Positions 26,367-34,086 of a stretch of DNA of 64,000 nt are shown here, in pieces. This DNA is from Hyphomonadaceae bacterium (GTDB taxonomy: Bacteria > Pseudomonadota > Alphaproteobacteria > Caulobacterales > Aquidulcibacteraceae). The stretch spans positions 1 through 64,000 of the forward strand of contig JAIELJ010000009.1 in the NCBI GenBank assembly GCA_019753105.1, in the 5' to 3' direction. The position numbers and the translations under genes were made by a program. The notes under the pieces are model-generated. The model made no database searches. It saw only the letters and a program-made list of their open reading frames with translations, and was not told where the DNA came from. How positions within the stretch are numbered: the stretch's first letter is position 1; each line of letters begins with the position of its first letter.

Positions 26367-26813
26367 ATGAAGGCGAAGCTGGCTTCGATCGCGGCGCTGT
26401 TTGCGCTTAGCGCCTGCGCAAGCGTTGGGGCGCCGGGCGCCTCGGCCGACTTCGATCCTTCGCGCTGCTATGAGCGCCAATTCAGCATCTATTTCGAACA
26501 GCAAGAAGCTGAGCTGAACGCCGCCGCGCGCGAAGCGATCCGCACCGTGCAGGACGAATTGCGTGGTTGTCAGATCGACAGCGTGCGTGTGCTTGGTCTC
26601 GCCGGCGCTGCGGGCACGAGCGCAGACAATCTCGATCTCTCGGCGCGTCGCGCACTCTTCATCGAGCAATACATGGAGCGCGAGGCCAGCTGGCGCGGCA
26701 AGATCGAGACGCTAGCGGCCGGTGAAGCTGGCGCCGTCGCGCCGGACGGCACGCCGGAGCCAATGCGCCGCGTCGCACGCGTGACGGTCCAGGCCAGCGC
26801 ACCGGCGAACTGA
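26367..26813 (+). CDS. OmpA-like lipoprotein
   Basis: A 148-residue lipoprotein. Signal and lipobox: ASIAALFALSAC. A reduced OmpA-like domain follows (FSIYFEQQEAELNAAAREAIRTV, VRVLGLAGAAGTSADNLDLSARRALFIEQYM). The strong FSIYFE...LD.SARRA pattern is typical, although the peptidoglycan-binding Asp/Arg set is partial. Shine-Dalgarno GGAGGG precedes ATG 26367. It lies 19 bp after ihfA and ~100 bp before the large FGE-like membrane protein. Confidence 0.78.
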   Translation: MKAKLASIAALFALSACASVGAPGASADFDPSRCYERQFSIYFEQQEAELNAAAREAIRTVQDELRGCQIDSVRVLGLAGAAGTSADNLDLSARRALFIEQYMEREASWRGKIETLAAGEAGAVAPDGTPEPMRRVARVTVQASAPAN

Positions 26814-26915
26814 CAACGCCGGCGCCGCGCCGCGGCATGGCCGAATCCGCTTGATTTTCTAGCGCTATGGCGCGCCAACTAGGGCATCGGCGGCGGTCAG
26901 GGGGACGCGTCATCA

Positions 26916-29693
26916 ATGGCCTTGCTGCTGCATAGGCTCGGAGCGGCGCTGCTTATGGCGTTCGAGGCGCTCGCCTGTTTGGCGAGTGTTGCGGTGCTTG
27001 TCCTTCTGGCTTGTGCGCCGCTCTACGCGTTTTATCTGCCGTTTGAGCCGCTAGCCTGGCACTGGGCGGCGGCGTTTATGTCGGCGGTTGCGATTGCCGT
27101 CGCTGCGTCCTGGATCAGAAGCATCTTTGACCGGCGCTTGCCGGCTCGGATCGGCGGTGACCCGCGACACGCTCACATCAGTGGATGGACGTTCTTTTTC
27201 ATCATCGGCGCGACATGCGCGATCGTGGCGCTGGCGACATGGGCCGCGGGCAGCGAGACCAATCGCGAAACGATCAACACCGATTGGGGCGAACGCATCA
27301 CGTTCGCGCTCGTCATCGCGTTCATGCTGGCGGCGATCCTGCCCGCGCTGCACATCGGTGATCGCGCTTCCGGGCTAATCAATTTTATCGGCCGGCTTAT
27401 CCATCCATTTGGCCGCGCGCTTTCGATTCTCGACAGCATTCTCGTATTCGCTGTCGCGGGCGCTGCTGGCGTGACGCAGCGATCGATGTTCGTGCGTTAC
27501 TTGAGTTTGTTTGGAACGCTCGGCGCGTGCGCTGCGATGGGGTACTGGCTCGAACCGCCGTGGGGGTTGGCGCCACTGGCCTGGGGGTTCTTGGTGGCGA
27601 TCGCGATTTCGCGGCGCTGGGCGTGGATCGAGACAGATCGAGAATTGGCGATGCTCAACCGGCGCTTTGTCGGCCCGCATCTGCGCATCGGTTTCGCTCA
27701 GGATCTGCGCGACGAGGCGCTCTTAAGCTTTGCGTTCTTGCTGCTCTTGGTGCCGCTCGGCTTGCGGCAAGCGCAGATCGGAGCATTCGACGCGCACTAC
27801 GAACTGTTCAACGTGACGCTGGAGGAAGCTGAGAACCTGCGCACCTGGATCGGCTTTTTCGGCACCGAGCTTGCGAAGGCGGTGCCGTTTGTGGACTGGG
27901 CCGAAGTGTATGACGTCGGCGGTTCTGAGGACGCCATTGTCCGAAGCGAAGCGTCACAGCATTTCGTGTTCGTGACGCGTATCCTCGTCGACTTCGTCTT
28001 TCTCGCTGCGCTTTTGCAGGCGCTTTCCATCTCCGCGCGCAACGCGGCGCAGCGCGGGCTCTTTTATGAGGGCCAGATCCCGCGTCTCGATCCGTTTCTA
28101 GAGCCTCGTGAGTTTCACAAGCTGCTGCGCCGCGCCAAAGGCGGGCGGATGACGCCTGATCCGGAGCGTGTGGCGGCGTTTCCGCAATACGATCCGATCC
28201 GGTTGAGCGAACTTGCGGGCGAGAGCCGCGATCCGTTGGTGCGGCGCGCGGTGAACGCGGTGCGCGTGGCGCAAGGCGGCTCCAATATCGAGGAGTTTCA
28301 CGCCGAATTGGCCAAGCGCGTGCGTACGCCGTTGCGGGACAAGGCTGCGATCCTTGAGGTCACGAACGCCATCCAAGCCACCGGACGCAAGCGTGACATC
28401 GCGCTGCTGGACGAACTGCGCCGCGAGTTGAATGAGGCGCCGCGTCTGCTGGAAGTGCGGGTCGATGTGGCGCGCCTCATGACGGAGGCGGAGGATTCGC
28501 AGGAGAAGACCGCGGCGCTGGTCGCGATGCTGCACGGCGCACGTGACAACCTCTCGCCGGTGCGTCTGCTGGCGCTCGGTGAACTCGCGGCTGCGGCGCG
28601 GCGTGGCCATGAGCCGACGCGCCAGTCGCTTGCAGAAATAGCCGCTTCGGATGAGCTCAACGAAGGCGAGCGGAAGCGCATTCAAGACGTGCTTGAAGCG
28701 CCGCCTGAGCCTGAGGCGCAGCAAGACGAACCGCGCGTTAGCGACGATGTTGGCGTGCAGACGCCGGCTGACATCGCTGCTGCCGAGCGTGTCGCCACGC
28801 GTAGTGAGCGCATCCGTACGCGCCAGCGTAATCGCGTGCTGGAATGGGTTGGCCTTGCACTGTTCGGGGTGGTGGGCGGCACGATGCTTTATGCGTGGCA
28901 GAATCCGGCGGCGTTCCGCTTTGAGCAGGAAGTCGCGGTGGTCGACCTGCCTGATAACGCAGCGCCCGTTGAGCCGGTGCAGCCGCAACAGCGCACAGTG
29001 TTTCGCGATTGCGAGGATTGCCCGGAGATGATGTCGCTCACGGGCGGGACGTTCCGCATGGGCGCGCGCGAGGATGATCCGGGGCGCCGCTCATGGGAGT
29101 CGCCGCTGCATGAACGGACGTTGGCGCCATTTGCGATCGGCGTGCGCGAGGTGACGTTCGCGGAGTGGGACGCATGCGTCGCCGACGGGGGCTGCGACGG
29201 CTACGCGCCGCCCGACCGTGGCTGGGGCCGTGGCGATCGCGCTGTCATCATGGTGTCATGGCGCGATGCGCAACGTTACGTGCGGTGGCTGAGCGAGACC
29301 ACCGGCCGCGTCTATCGTTTGCCGAGCGAGGCGGAGTGGGAGTTTGCGGCGCGGGGCGGCAGCGAAACGCAATTTTGGTGGGGCGACGCCTTCGAGCCGA
29401 ACCGCTTCTCACGCGAACGTACCGCAGAGGCAGGCGCGAGCGAGGCGAATGCTTTTGGCCTCTATGACATGACAGGCAATGTCTCGGAGTGGGTGGAGGA
29501 TTGTTACGTCAACAATTTCGTCGATGCGCCCGGTGACGGTCGCGCCGTGACACGCGGTGATTGCGCGCGGCGCGTGTTACGAGGCGGCTCTTGGCGCGAC
29601 GAGGCGGGGGCTTTGCGTGTGGCGAGCCGCAGCCGGGTTGGCCAGACTGTACGCGATGCCGGAATCGGGTTTCGTGTGGCGCGCGCGGATTAG
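26916..29693 (+). CDS. Multi-pass membrane protein with C-terminal FGE/SUMF1-like domain
   Basis: A 925-residue protein with an unusual build. Residues ~10-375 contain about nine hydrophobic segments. Residues ~390-640 are soluble and helical with HEAT-like character. One more membrane helix lies near 648-670 (VLEWVGLALFGVVGGTMLYAW). Residues ~702-925 form a formylglycine-generating-enzyme-like (SUMF1) domain: GGTFRMG, WDACVADGGCDGY, YRLPSEAEWEFAARGG, NAFGLYDMTGNVSEWVEDC, RVLRGGSW, GFRVAR. The paired catalytic cysteines after RGGSW are missing (RDEAGALRVASRSR), so sulfatase activation is unlikely. Shine-Dalgarno GGGGGA. Function unknown. Confidence 0.85.
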   Translation: MALLLHRLGAALLMAFEALACLASVAVLVLLACAPLYAFYLPFEPLAWHWAAAFMSAVAIAVAASWIRSIFDRRLPARIGGDPRHAHISGWTFFFIIGATCAIVALATWAAGSETNRETINTDWGERITFALVIAFMLAAILPALHIGDRASGLINFIGRLIHPFGRALSILDSILVFAVAGAAGVTQRSMFVRYLSLFGTLGACAAMGYWLEPPWGLAPLAWGFLVAIAISRRWAWIETDRELAMLNRRFVGPHLRIGFAQDLRDEALLSFAFLLLLVPLGLRQAQIGAFDAHYELFNVTLEEAENLRTWIGFFGTELAKAVPFVDWAEVYDVGGSEDAIVRSEASQHFVFVTRILVDFVFLAALLQALSISARNAAQRGLFYEGQIPRLDPFLEPREFHKLLRRAKGGRMTPDPERVAAFPQYDPIRLSELAGESRDPLVRRAVNAVRVAQGGSNIEEFHAELAKRVRTPLRDKAAILEVTNAIQATGRKRDIALLDELRRELNEAPRLLEVRVDVARLMTEAEDSQEKTAALVAMLHGARDNLSPVRLLALGELAAAARRGHEPTRQSLAEIAASDELNEGERKRIQDVLEAPPEPEAQQDEPRVSDDVGVQTPADIAAAERVATRSERIRTRQRNRVLEWVGLALFGVVGGTMLYAWQNPAAFRFEQEVAVVDLPDNAAPVEPVQPQQRTVFRDCEDCPEMMSLTGGTFRMGAREDDPGRRSWESPLHERTLAPFAIGVREVTFAEWDACVADGGCDGYAPPDRGWGRGDRAVIMVSWRDAQRYVRWLSETTGRVYRLPSEAEWEFAARGGSETQFWWGDAFEPNRFSRERTAEAGASEANAFGLYDMTGNVSEWVEDCYVNNFVDAPGDGRAVTRGDCARRVLRGGSWRDEAGALRVASRSRVGQTVRDAGIGFRVARAD

Positions 29694-29736
29694 GCTTAAA
29701 GTTCGTTCTGCGGAATGAAAATGCGAGGGGAAAGTC

Positions 29737-30126
29737 ATGATTGCACGTTGGATGATTGTTGGTTTCGTACTTTGGATAATCGTCGCCCTGGTCTTCCGGT
29801 TTGCCGGCGACGTGGCGTTCAACCCTGGCCGTGACGGCGTGTCGTGGGCGTTCATGCTGCTGCCGCTGGTCATGCTGGCGGTGACGTACGGCCTTCTCAT
29901 TGCGTTGAAAGTTGCGCCGACAGATCGCGCTGAAGCGGCGTCGATCATGGCGGTGCCGGGGCTGCTGATCGGCATCTATCAGATCAACTCGTTCAGCACG
30001 CTATTCACGAACCTCGATCCATCGCTCGCCGTGTCGTTCGCGTCGCTGATGTTTGCCTGCTACGCGGCGGTGATTCTTGCCGGTATCGTAGCGTCGCGTT
30101 TGGTGCGCGTGTCCGACAAGGGCTAA
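29737..30126 (+). CDS. Small four-helix membrane protein (DUF5367-like)
   Basis: A 129-residue protein with four hydrophobic helices (WMIVGFVLWIIVALVFRF, FMLLPLVMLAVTYGLLIAL, SIMAVPGLLIGIYQI, LMFACYAAVILAGIVASRL). The N-terminal VLWIIVALVFRFAGD resembles DUF5367 proteins, a tentative match. Shine-Dalgarno AGGGGAAAG precedes ATG 29737. It follows the FGE-like protein by 43 bp on the same strand, so co-transcription is possible. Confidence 0.65.
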   Translation: MIARWMIVGFVLWIIVALVFRFAGDVAFNPGRDGVSWAFMLLPLVMLAVTYGLLIALKVAPTDRAEAASIMAVPGLLIGIYQINSFSTLFTNLDPSLAVSFASLMFACYAAVILAGIVASRLVRVSDKG

Positions 30127-30173
30127 GCGATAACCGAGACTTGCAGCGGCCCGCGTGTATGCGCGGGCCGTTG

Positions 30174-31175
30174 TCATGTCTGGGGTGGCGCCGTGTTCTC
30201 GCGGAGAAACGCGAGCACGAGCGGCCAGCTCTCGGTGCGAGCATTCGCATTGCCTTCGACGCTGCCGCCGAGCATGGCGAGACGCGGATAGAAAGCGTTG
30301 TCCGGCGGGATTGGCGGGCCGAACACGAGATGGCCTGCATCGGCATAAGCCAGGACCTGCACTGGCGGCCCGCCGCGCGCCGATGCGCGTGCTTGCAGCG
30401 TGCGCGACATCGGGCACGCGGGCCACATCGTTTCCGCTTCGCCGCAGACCAGCATTGTTGCCGCCCGCGCCCGTTCGATCGGGATCGCGGCGCGTTCGGC
30501 GGCAGCGCTTTGGGCTGGATCTTCGACGGAGCGATAGACGCTGATCGTGCCTTCTGCCTGGCTCCAGGAGGAGAACGGCATCGTCGGCAGTTCGGCGCCG
30601 TTGGCCGTCCATGACGAAAAATCGCTTTGTCCGCCCTCGGCCCAGTTGATGCCGTTCCACACGACACTCGTCGGCATGCCGGCGACGGCGGCGCGCACGT
30701 CGGGACGGCGCGTGGCAACGAGCAGCACGGCTTCCGCGCCTTTGGAGGCGCCGAGAAGCGCCAGGCGTTGCGGATCGACGCCAGGCTGTGAGCCAAGCCA
30801 ATCGAGGCCGCGATCGAACACTTCCAGCGGAATGCGCACAAGCGAGTCCGGCGTGCCCGGCGCGCCGAAGTATGCGAGCTGCAAGACGCTGAAGCCTTCG
30901 GCTTGCAGCGCCAGCGCCATGTGATGCGCGCCTCGGCCGAGCCCGCCTTCGGAGCCGCCAAGCAGAAGGATGCCCGCGTGCGGGCCATCGCCTTCAGCCG
31001 GGAAGTAATTGCCGAATAGGCCGGCTTCTTCGACGCGCACGCCAGTGGCGCCGGGATCGAGCACTTCGATTTCGGGAAGGCCGTAATTCTCCGGCGCCGC
31101 CAGCCGGAAGAGCGCAGCGCCGCCGATAAGGGCTGCGATGAGTGCGCCAATGGCCAGGCCGTTTTTCCAACGCAT
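30174..31175 (-). CDS. Alpha/beta hydrolase, BAAT C-terminal-like
   Basis: A 333-residue hydrolase with an N-terminal membrane anchor (GLAIGALIAALIGGAALFRLA). The nucleophile is S144 in LLGASKGAEAVL, with the oxyanion region LLLGGSEGGLG (~71-80) and the catalytic His in YADAGHLVFGPP. The layout matches the acyl-CoA:amino acid N-acyltransferase / acyl-CoA thioester hydrolase (BAAT) C-terminal family. ATG 31175 has GGAG at proper spacing; a GTG one codon upstream is less likely. Its promoter shares a 44-bp element with the ABC/two-component operon at 33.5-36.9 kb. Confidence 0.83.
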   Translation of the reverse strand: MRWKNGLAIGALIAALIGGAALFRLAAPENYGLPEIEVLDPGATGVRVEEAGLFGNYFPAEGDGPHAGILLLGGSEGGLGRGAHHMALALQAEGFSVLQLAYFGAPGTPDSLVRIPLEVFDRGLDWLGSQPGVDPQRLALLGASKGAEAVLLVATRRPDVRAAVAGMPTSVVWNGINWAEGGQSDFSSWTANGAELPTMPFSSWSQAEGTISVYRSVEDPAQSAAAERAAIPIERARAATMLVCGEAETMWPACPMSRTLQARASARGGPPVQVLAYADAGHLVFGPPIPPDNAFYPRLAMLGGSVEGNANARTESWPLVLAFLRENTAPPQT

Positions 31176-31222
31176 CACGATACTCCGTTTGTGCGCAGAA
31201 AATGCGCCGATGGGCCGCCAAA

Positions 31223-31266
31223 GTTGAGTGTGGCGGGTCAGCGTGATGAGGTGACAAACATCACCT
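31223..31266 (-). promoter_or_regulatory. Shared 44-bp promoter element, site A
   Basis: Ungapped match to 36926-36969: GTTGAGTGTGG, 3 bases, GTCA, 9 bases, GGTGACA, 3 bases, then [A/G]TCACC. AGGTGA/TCACCT forms an inverted repeat at 31249-31266. It lies ~75 bp upstream of the hydrolase start at 31175. Probably the binding site of a dimeric regulator plus a promoter block. Confidence 0.65.
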
Positions 31267-31291
31267 GCATGACGTTGGACTATCGGCTTCT

Positions 31292-31409
31292 CGTCATCCT
31301 GGGGCGCGCGCAGCGCGCACCGGGATCCAGGAGCAACAAGCGCGTCGTTTGCCCTGGATCCCGGGCCATCCGCTTAGGCTTCGCTCCAGCGAATGACCCA
31401 GGATGACGG
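31292..31409. repeat. Imperfect inverted repeat, extragenic family member 1
   Basis: The ends CGTCATCCTGGG (31292-31303) and CCCAGGATGACG (31398-31409) are exact inverted copies. Inside lie further paired blocks (GGATCCAGG and CCTGGATCC). The same architecture recurs at 32251-32354. This is a common type of alphaproteobacterial intergenic palindrome; no coding role. Confidence 0.8.
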
Positions 31410-31565
31410 ACACACGTTTGCAACATCGCGCACCATACGAGCCGAAGGGCGGGACGCTGAGCTGACGCGCTAAGGCGCCAAAAGGTAGAGTAGGAACTGC
31501 GCGTTTCGCTCAGCGTCCCCGCGATGCTTACATCAGCGCAAGAGATGAGGAGCTGTTCACTCCGG

Positions 31566-31814
31566 GCCCTGTGCGCCAACGGCGAGTGGGTCAGTCCAAC
31601 ACCGATCCCCAGACCGCGACGGTTTCAATCCCCGCCGCCTAAACTCGCTCACCACGGTCCGCCTCACGCTGGGTTGGACCAACGCCCCTTCGATGAAGCA
31701 GACGAGGGCATGATACGGGTGATTGCGGGGTGTAGGATAAGTCTTGTACGAAGCGTTCAAAACAAAGGCGCAGCACGGTGTTTGGTGTTGGATAGAGTGG
31801 GGGAAAGAGTGTGT
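31566..31814. repeat. Long repeat, copy 2, without the palindromic insert
   Basis: Matches positions 1-195 and 408-466 of the window; the ~212-bp insert of copy 1 is absent, so this is probably the uninterrupted form. The whole 31176-31900 stretch has no gene: it holds site A (31223-31266), the extragenic palindrome (31292-31409) and this repeat. Confidence 0.85.
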
Positions 31815-31900
31815 GGCGCATCTTCAACTGTGCCGTCGCATCCGGCGCCGCCGGTCGAACCGCGGCCCGATCCGAATCTGATTGCTTAGACTGGATCGCG

Positions 31901-32218
31901 ATGACATTGCCGCCCTATACACCGCAAAGCCGCGAAGAGCTGTTAGAGGTTCATGCGAGCGTACTTCTGTCGGCGCCCAATAACTTCTTTCAGTTGCCCA
32001 ATTTGCTGCCGGGAGAGCAAGCCACGCTTGAGAGTTCATTCGCTGAACTTCATCGCGGGGTAGATCGCGTTTATCACCGTGCCCGGCACGAGGATCTCCG
32101 GGTGCGCATGCATGAGTTGCTCGATGCGATCTATGCAGAGTTCAAGGCCGGACGACAGAACGAGGCCCGCATCATGTGTCCGGATTTTGAGGCGTTAGTG
32201 AGCGACAATCGACCGTAG
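31901..32218 (+). CDS. Uncharacterised 105-residue protein
   Basis: I do not recognise this gene. ATG 31901 (MTLPPYTPQSREELL) gives a soluble, mostly helical, acidic protein (EELLEVHASVLLSAPNNFFQLPNLLPG ... ELLDAIYAEFKAGRQNEARIM). A longer frame from 31811 would start inside the repeat and is not supported. No signal peptide or membrane segment. It sits between the long repeat and an extragenic palindrome, as part of an islet of orphan genes. Confidence 0.5.
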   Translation: MTLPPYTPQSREELLEVHASVLLSAPNNFFQLPNLLPGEQATLESSFAELHRGVDRVYHRARHEDLRVRMHELLDAIYAEFKAGRQNEARIMCPDFEALVSDNRP

Positions 32219-32250
32219 CTCCGAGGCGTATGACCCGATGCCGCGCTGCC

Positions 32251-32354
32251 CGTCATTCCGGGATCGCGTAGCGAGGCCCGGAACCCAGGGGCCGCAAGTG
32301 CATCGTTTGCCCCTGGGTTCCGGGCTCAATGCTGCGCATTGCCCCGGAATGACG
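32251..32354. repeat. Imperfect inverted repeat, extragenic family member 2
   Basis: CGTCATTCCGGG at the left (32251-32262) and the inverted CCCGGAATGACG at the right frame about 80 bases with internal pairing (GGAACCCAGG / CCTGGGTTCC). Same plan as 31292-31409 with different arm sequence. It fills most of the 190-bp gap between two orphan genes. Confidence 0.78.
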
Positions 32355-32409
32355 GATGTGAGGTGACGCGCGGATTACACGTGCGTCTGCTTTTCGCCGA
32401 TGGCGGACA

Positions 32410-32781
32410 TTAGTCGTCGAGCGAGAAATTCACTCGAACATGCGAAAGCCAATCGCTTCGCACTTCTTTCTTGAAGTCAAATGACGCGATCTGACGACCG
32501 GTCTCATCGACGTCTCCATCGCCTCCGATCACCGCCGGGACCTCTTGATCTATCACTGGGATGCCGCCGCCCCACGATCCCGGCTCGGGTACGGGCCAGT
32601 TGGTTTCGGCGTCCCACCGGTGGTCGACGACCCAAAGCTCCCATCCCAACACGCGGACCCGGTCGGACCGACAGGCATCTAAGAACGCACTTATGTCGGC
32701 CAGCAGGATGCCAAGTTCGCCATTGTGTGCGCGGAACGCTCGGTCCTTCACGTCCTTTGGGAGTGATGGCGGAGACATCAT
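32410..32781 (-). CDS. Uncharacterised 123-residue acidic protein
   Basis: I do not recognise it. The N-terminal helix-rich part (LGILLADISAFLDACRSDRVRVLGWELWVVDHRW) is followed by a Pro/Gly/Asp-rich loop and a C-terminal strand pair (VRSDWLSHVRVNFSLDD). It is soluble and acidic with several Trp. The reading on the opposite strand is lower quality (Arg/Pro-rich) and treated as a shadow. Weak ribosome-binding site. Location in the islet suggests recent acquisition. Confidence 0.5.
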   Translation of the reverse strand: MMSPPSLPKDVKDRAFRAHNGELGILLADISAFLDACRSDRVRVLGWELWVVDHRWDAETNWPVPEPGSWGGGIPVIDQEVPAVIGGDGDVDETGRQIASFDFKKEVRSDWLSHVRVNFSLDD

Positions 32782-32897
32782 AACAGCAGCGTAAGCTTGT
32801 GCCCCAACGTCTGCAAATCGCTTAGCGGTCGCAGCAACGGCCTAATCTCGCCGATTGCGGACATTGACGCCCACCATGACGGGCGCAACACTCGGAT

Positions 32898-33422
32898 ATG
32901 CGTTCGGTCTCTGCTCTCTTGATGTGTTCGGTCATCGCCGGCTGCACGGCCGCGCAACCCGAGAACGATGAAATTGTTTCGGCCTATGAGATTCCTCTCC
33001 AGTCAGAGCAGGAACGGGCGGAATTCATGTCCATCCTGAGTCGCCTTACCGAGGCGGAGGGATTGCACGCGGTATCCGCGACTGAAGAAGAGACTGCACA
33101 AATCAACGACGCTCTCCCGACCGCAGAGCTGACGCTACGCGCCACGTTTTGGCGCGGTGACGCCCAAGAGATCACGGTGTTTGATCAGCATGATCCTTCG
33201 GACCAAGTCTGGGTCATGTTCTCCAGAGGCGACGATTTTCTGGCGGATCGCCTACGTGAACAAACGACGAGAGAGATATTAGTTCGTTGGCCCGACACGC
33301 AGTCTCTTCCGATCATGCCGAACGGAAACATCCCCTGGCCGAGCGAGCTTATCCGGACGCCGGACGGTTACATCGTTACACCATCCGCAGCACGCAAGTA
33401 CTATGGGGACGTGGATTCCTAG
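32898..33422 (+). CDS. Putative lipoprotein, unknown function
   Basis: A 174-residue protein with a short lipoprotein signal (ALLMCSVIAGC, lipobox VIAGC). The mature part is acidic and contains AELTLRATFWRGDAQEITVFDQHDPSDQVWVMFSRGD, a likely beta-sandwich core, ending in ARKYYGDVDS. No recognised domain. Ribosome-binding site is weak. Last gene of the orphan islet, convergent with the response regulator gene. Confidence 0.6.
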   Translation: MRSVSALLMCSVIAGCTAAQPENDEIVSAYEIPLQSEQERAEFMSILSRLTEAEGLHAVSATEEETAQINDALPTAELTLRATFWRGDAQEITVFDQHDPSDQVWVMFSRGDDFLADRLREQTTREILVRWPDTQSLPIMPNGNIPWPSELIRTPDGYIVTPSAARKYYGDVDS

Positions 33423-33480
33423 TCTGTCCGCTTTGGGCCAAGAGCGGTCATTGGGCGTCTGCACAATCTTCTCGGGCGCC

Positions 33481-34086
33481 TCACAACCACCCTCGATCCC
33501 GCGCGATCCGCGCTGCCTCAATCCGGCTTGCGGCGCCGAGTTTGGCGGAGGCTTCGGAGAGATAGTTGCGCACTGTGCCGGGTGAGAGATCGAGGGCGCG
33601 AGCGATGTCTTTGTTGGAGCGGCCTTCGTCGGCGAGGCGCAGCACGTCGCGTTCGCGGTCGGAGAGCGGATTGGCGGGCGCGTCCCAGGCGGCTTCGGCG
33701 AGTTCAGGCGCGATCGCGCGGCCGCCGCTCGCAACCTTGCGGATCGCGTTGGCGAGAACGTCTGACGAGGCGTCCTTCAAGAGATAACCGCGCACGCCGG
33801 CATCCATGGCGCGGCGCAGATAGCCGGCGCGGCCGAACGTAGTGACGATGAAGACTTTCGTCGGCAGGTTTTCCTTGGCGATGGCTTCGGCGACGTCGAG
33901 GCCGGAGAGCGCGGGCATCTCTATGTCGGAGAGCAGAATGTCGGGTTTCAAGTCGCGCACGGCGGCGAGCGCTGCTGCGCCATCGGGGGCGCGCGCGATG
34001 ATGGAGATGTCGCTCTCCAACGAAAGCAACGCCGCCAGCGCGCCGAGCACCAGCGCTTGATCTTCGGCGATGACGATGCGGATCAT
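33481..34086 (-). CDS. NarL/DesR-type response regulator
   Basis: A 201-residue regulator. The receiver has the acidic pair in IAEDQ and phosphoacceptor D54 (ILLSDIEMPALSG), with K near 104 (YLLKDAS). The C-terminal LuxR-type helix-turn-helix reads PLSDRERDVLRLADEGRSNKDIARAL, DLSPGTVRNYLSEASAKLG. It is the last gene of the ABC-kinase-regulator operon and overlaps the kinase by 4 bp. The most likely protein to bind sites A and B. Confidence 0.92.
   Translation of the reverse strand: MIRIVIAEDQALVLGALAALLSLESDISIIARAPDGAAALAAVRDLKPDILLSDIEMPALSGLDVAEAIAKENLPTKVFIVTTFGRAGYLRRAMDAGVRGYLLKDASSDVLANAIRKVASGGRAIAPELAEAAWDAPANPLSDRERDVLRLADEGRSNKDIARALDLSPGTVRNYLSEASAKLGAASRIEAARIARDRGWL

Noticed and set aside
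32481-32783. Plus-strand frame overlapping the 32410-32781 gene
   Set aside because: Arg/Pro-rich and without fold-like pattern; the minus strand gives a balanced protein.
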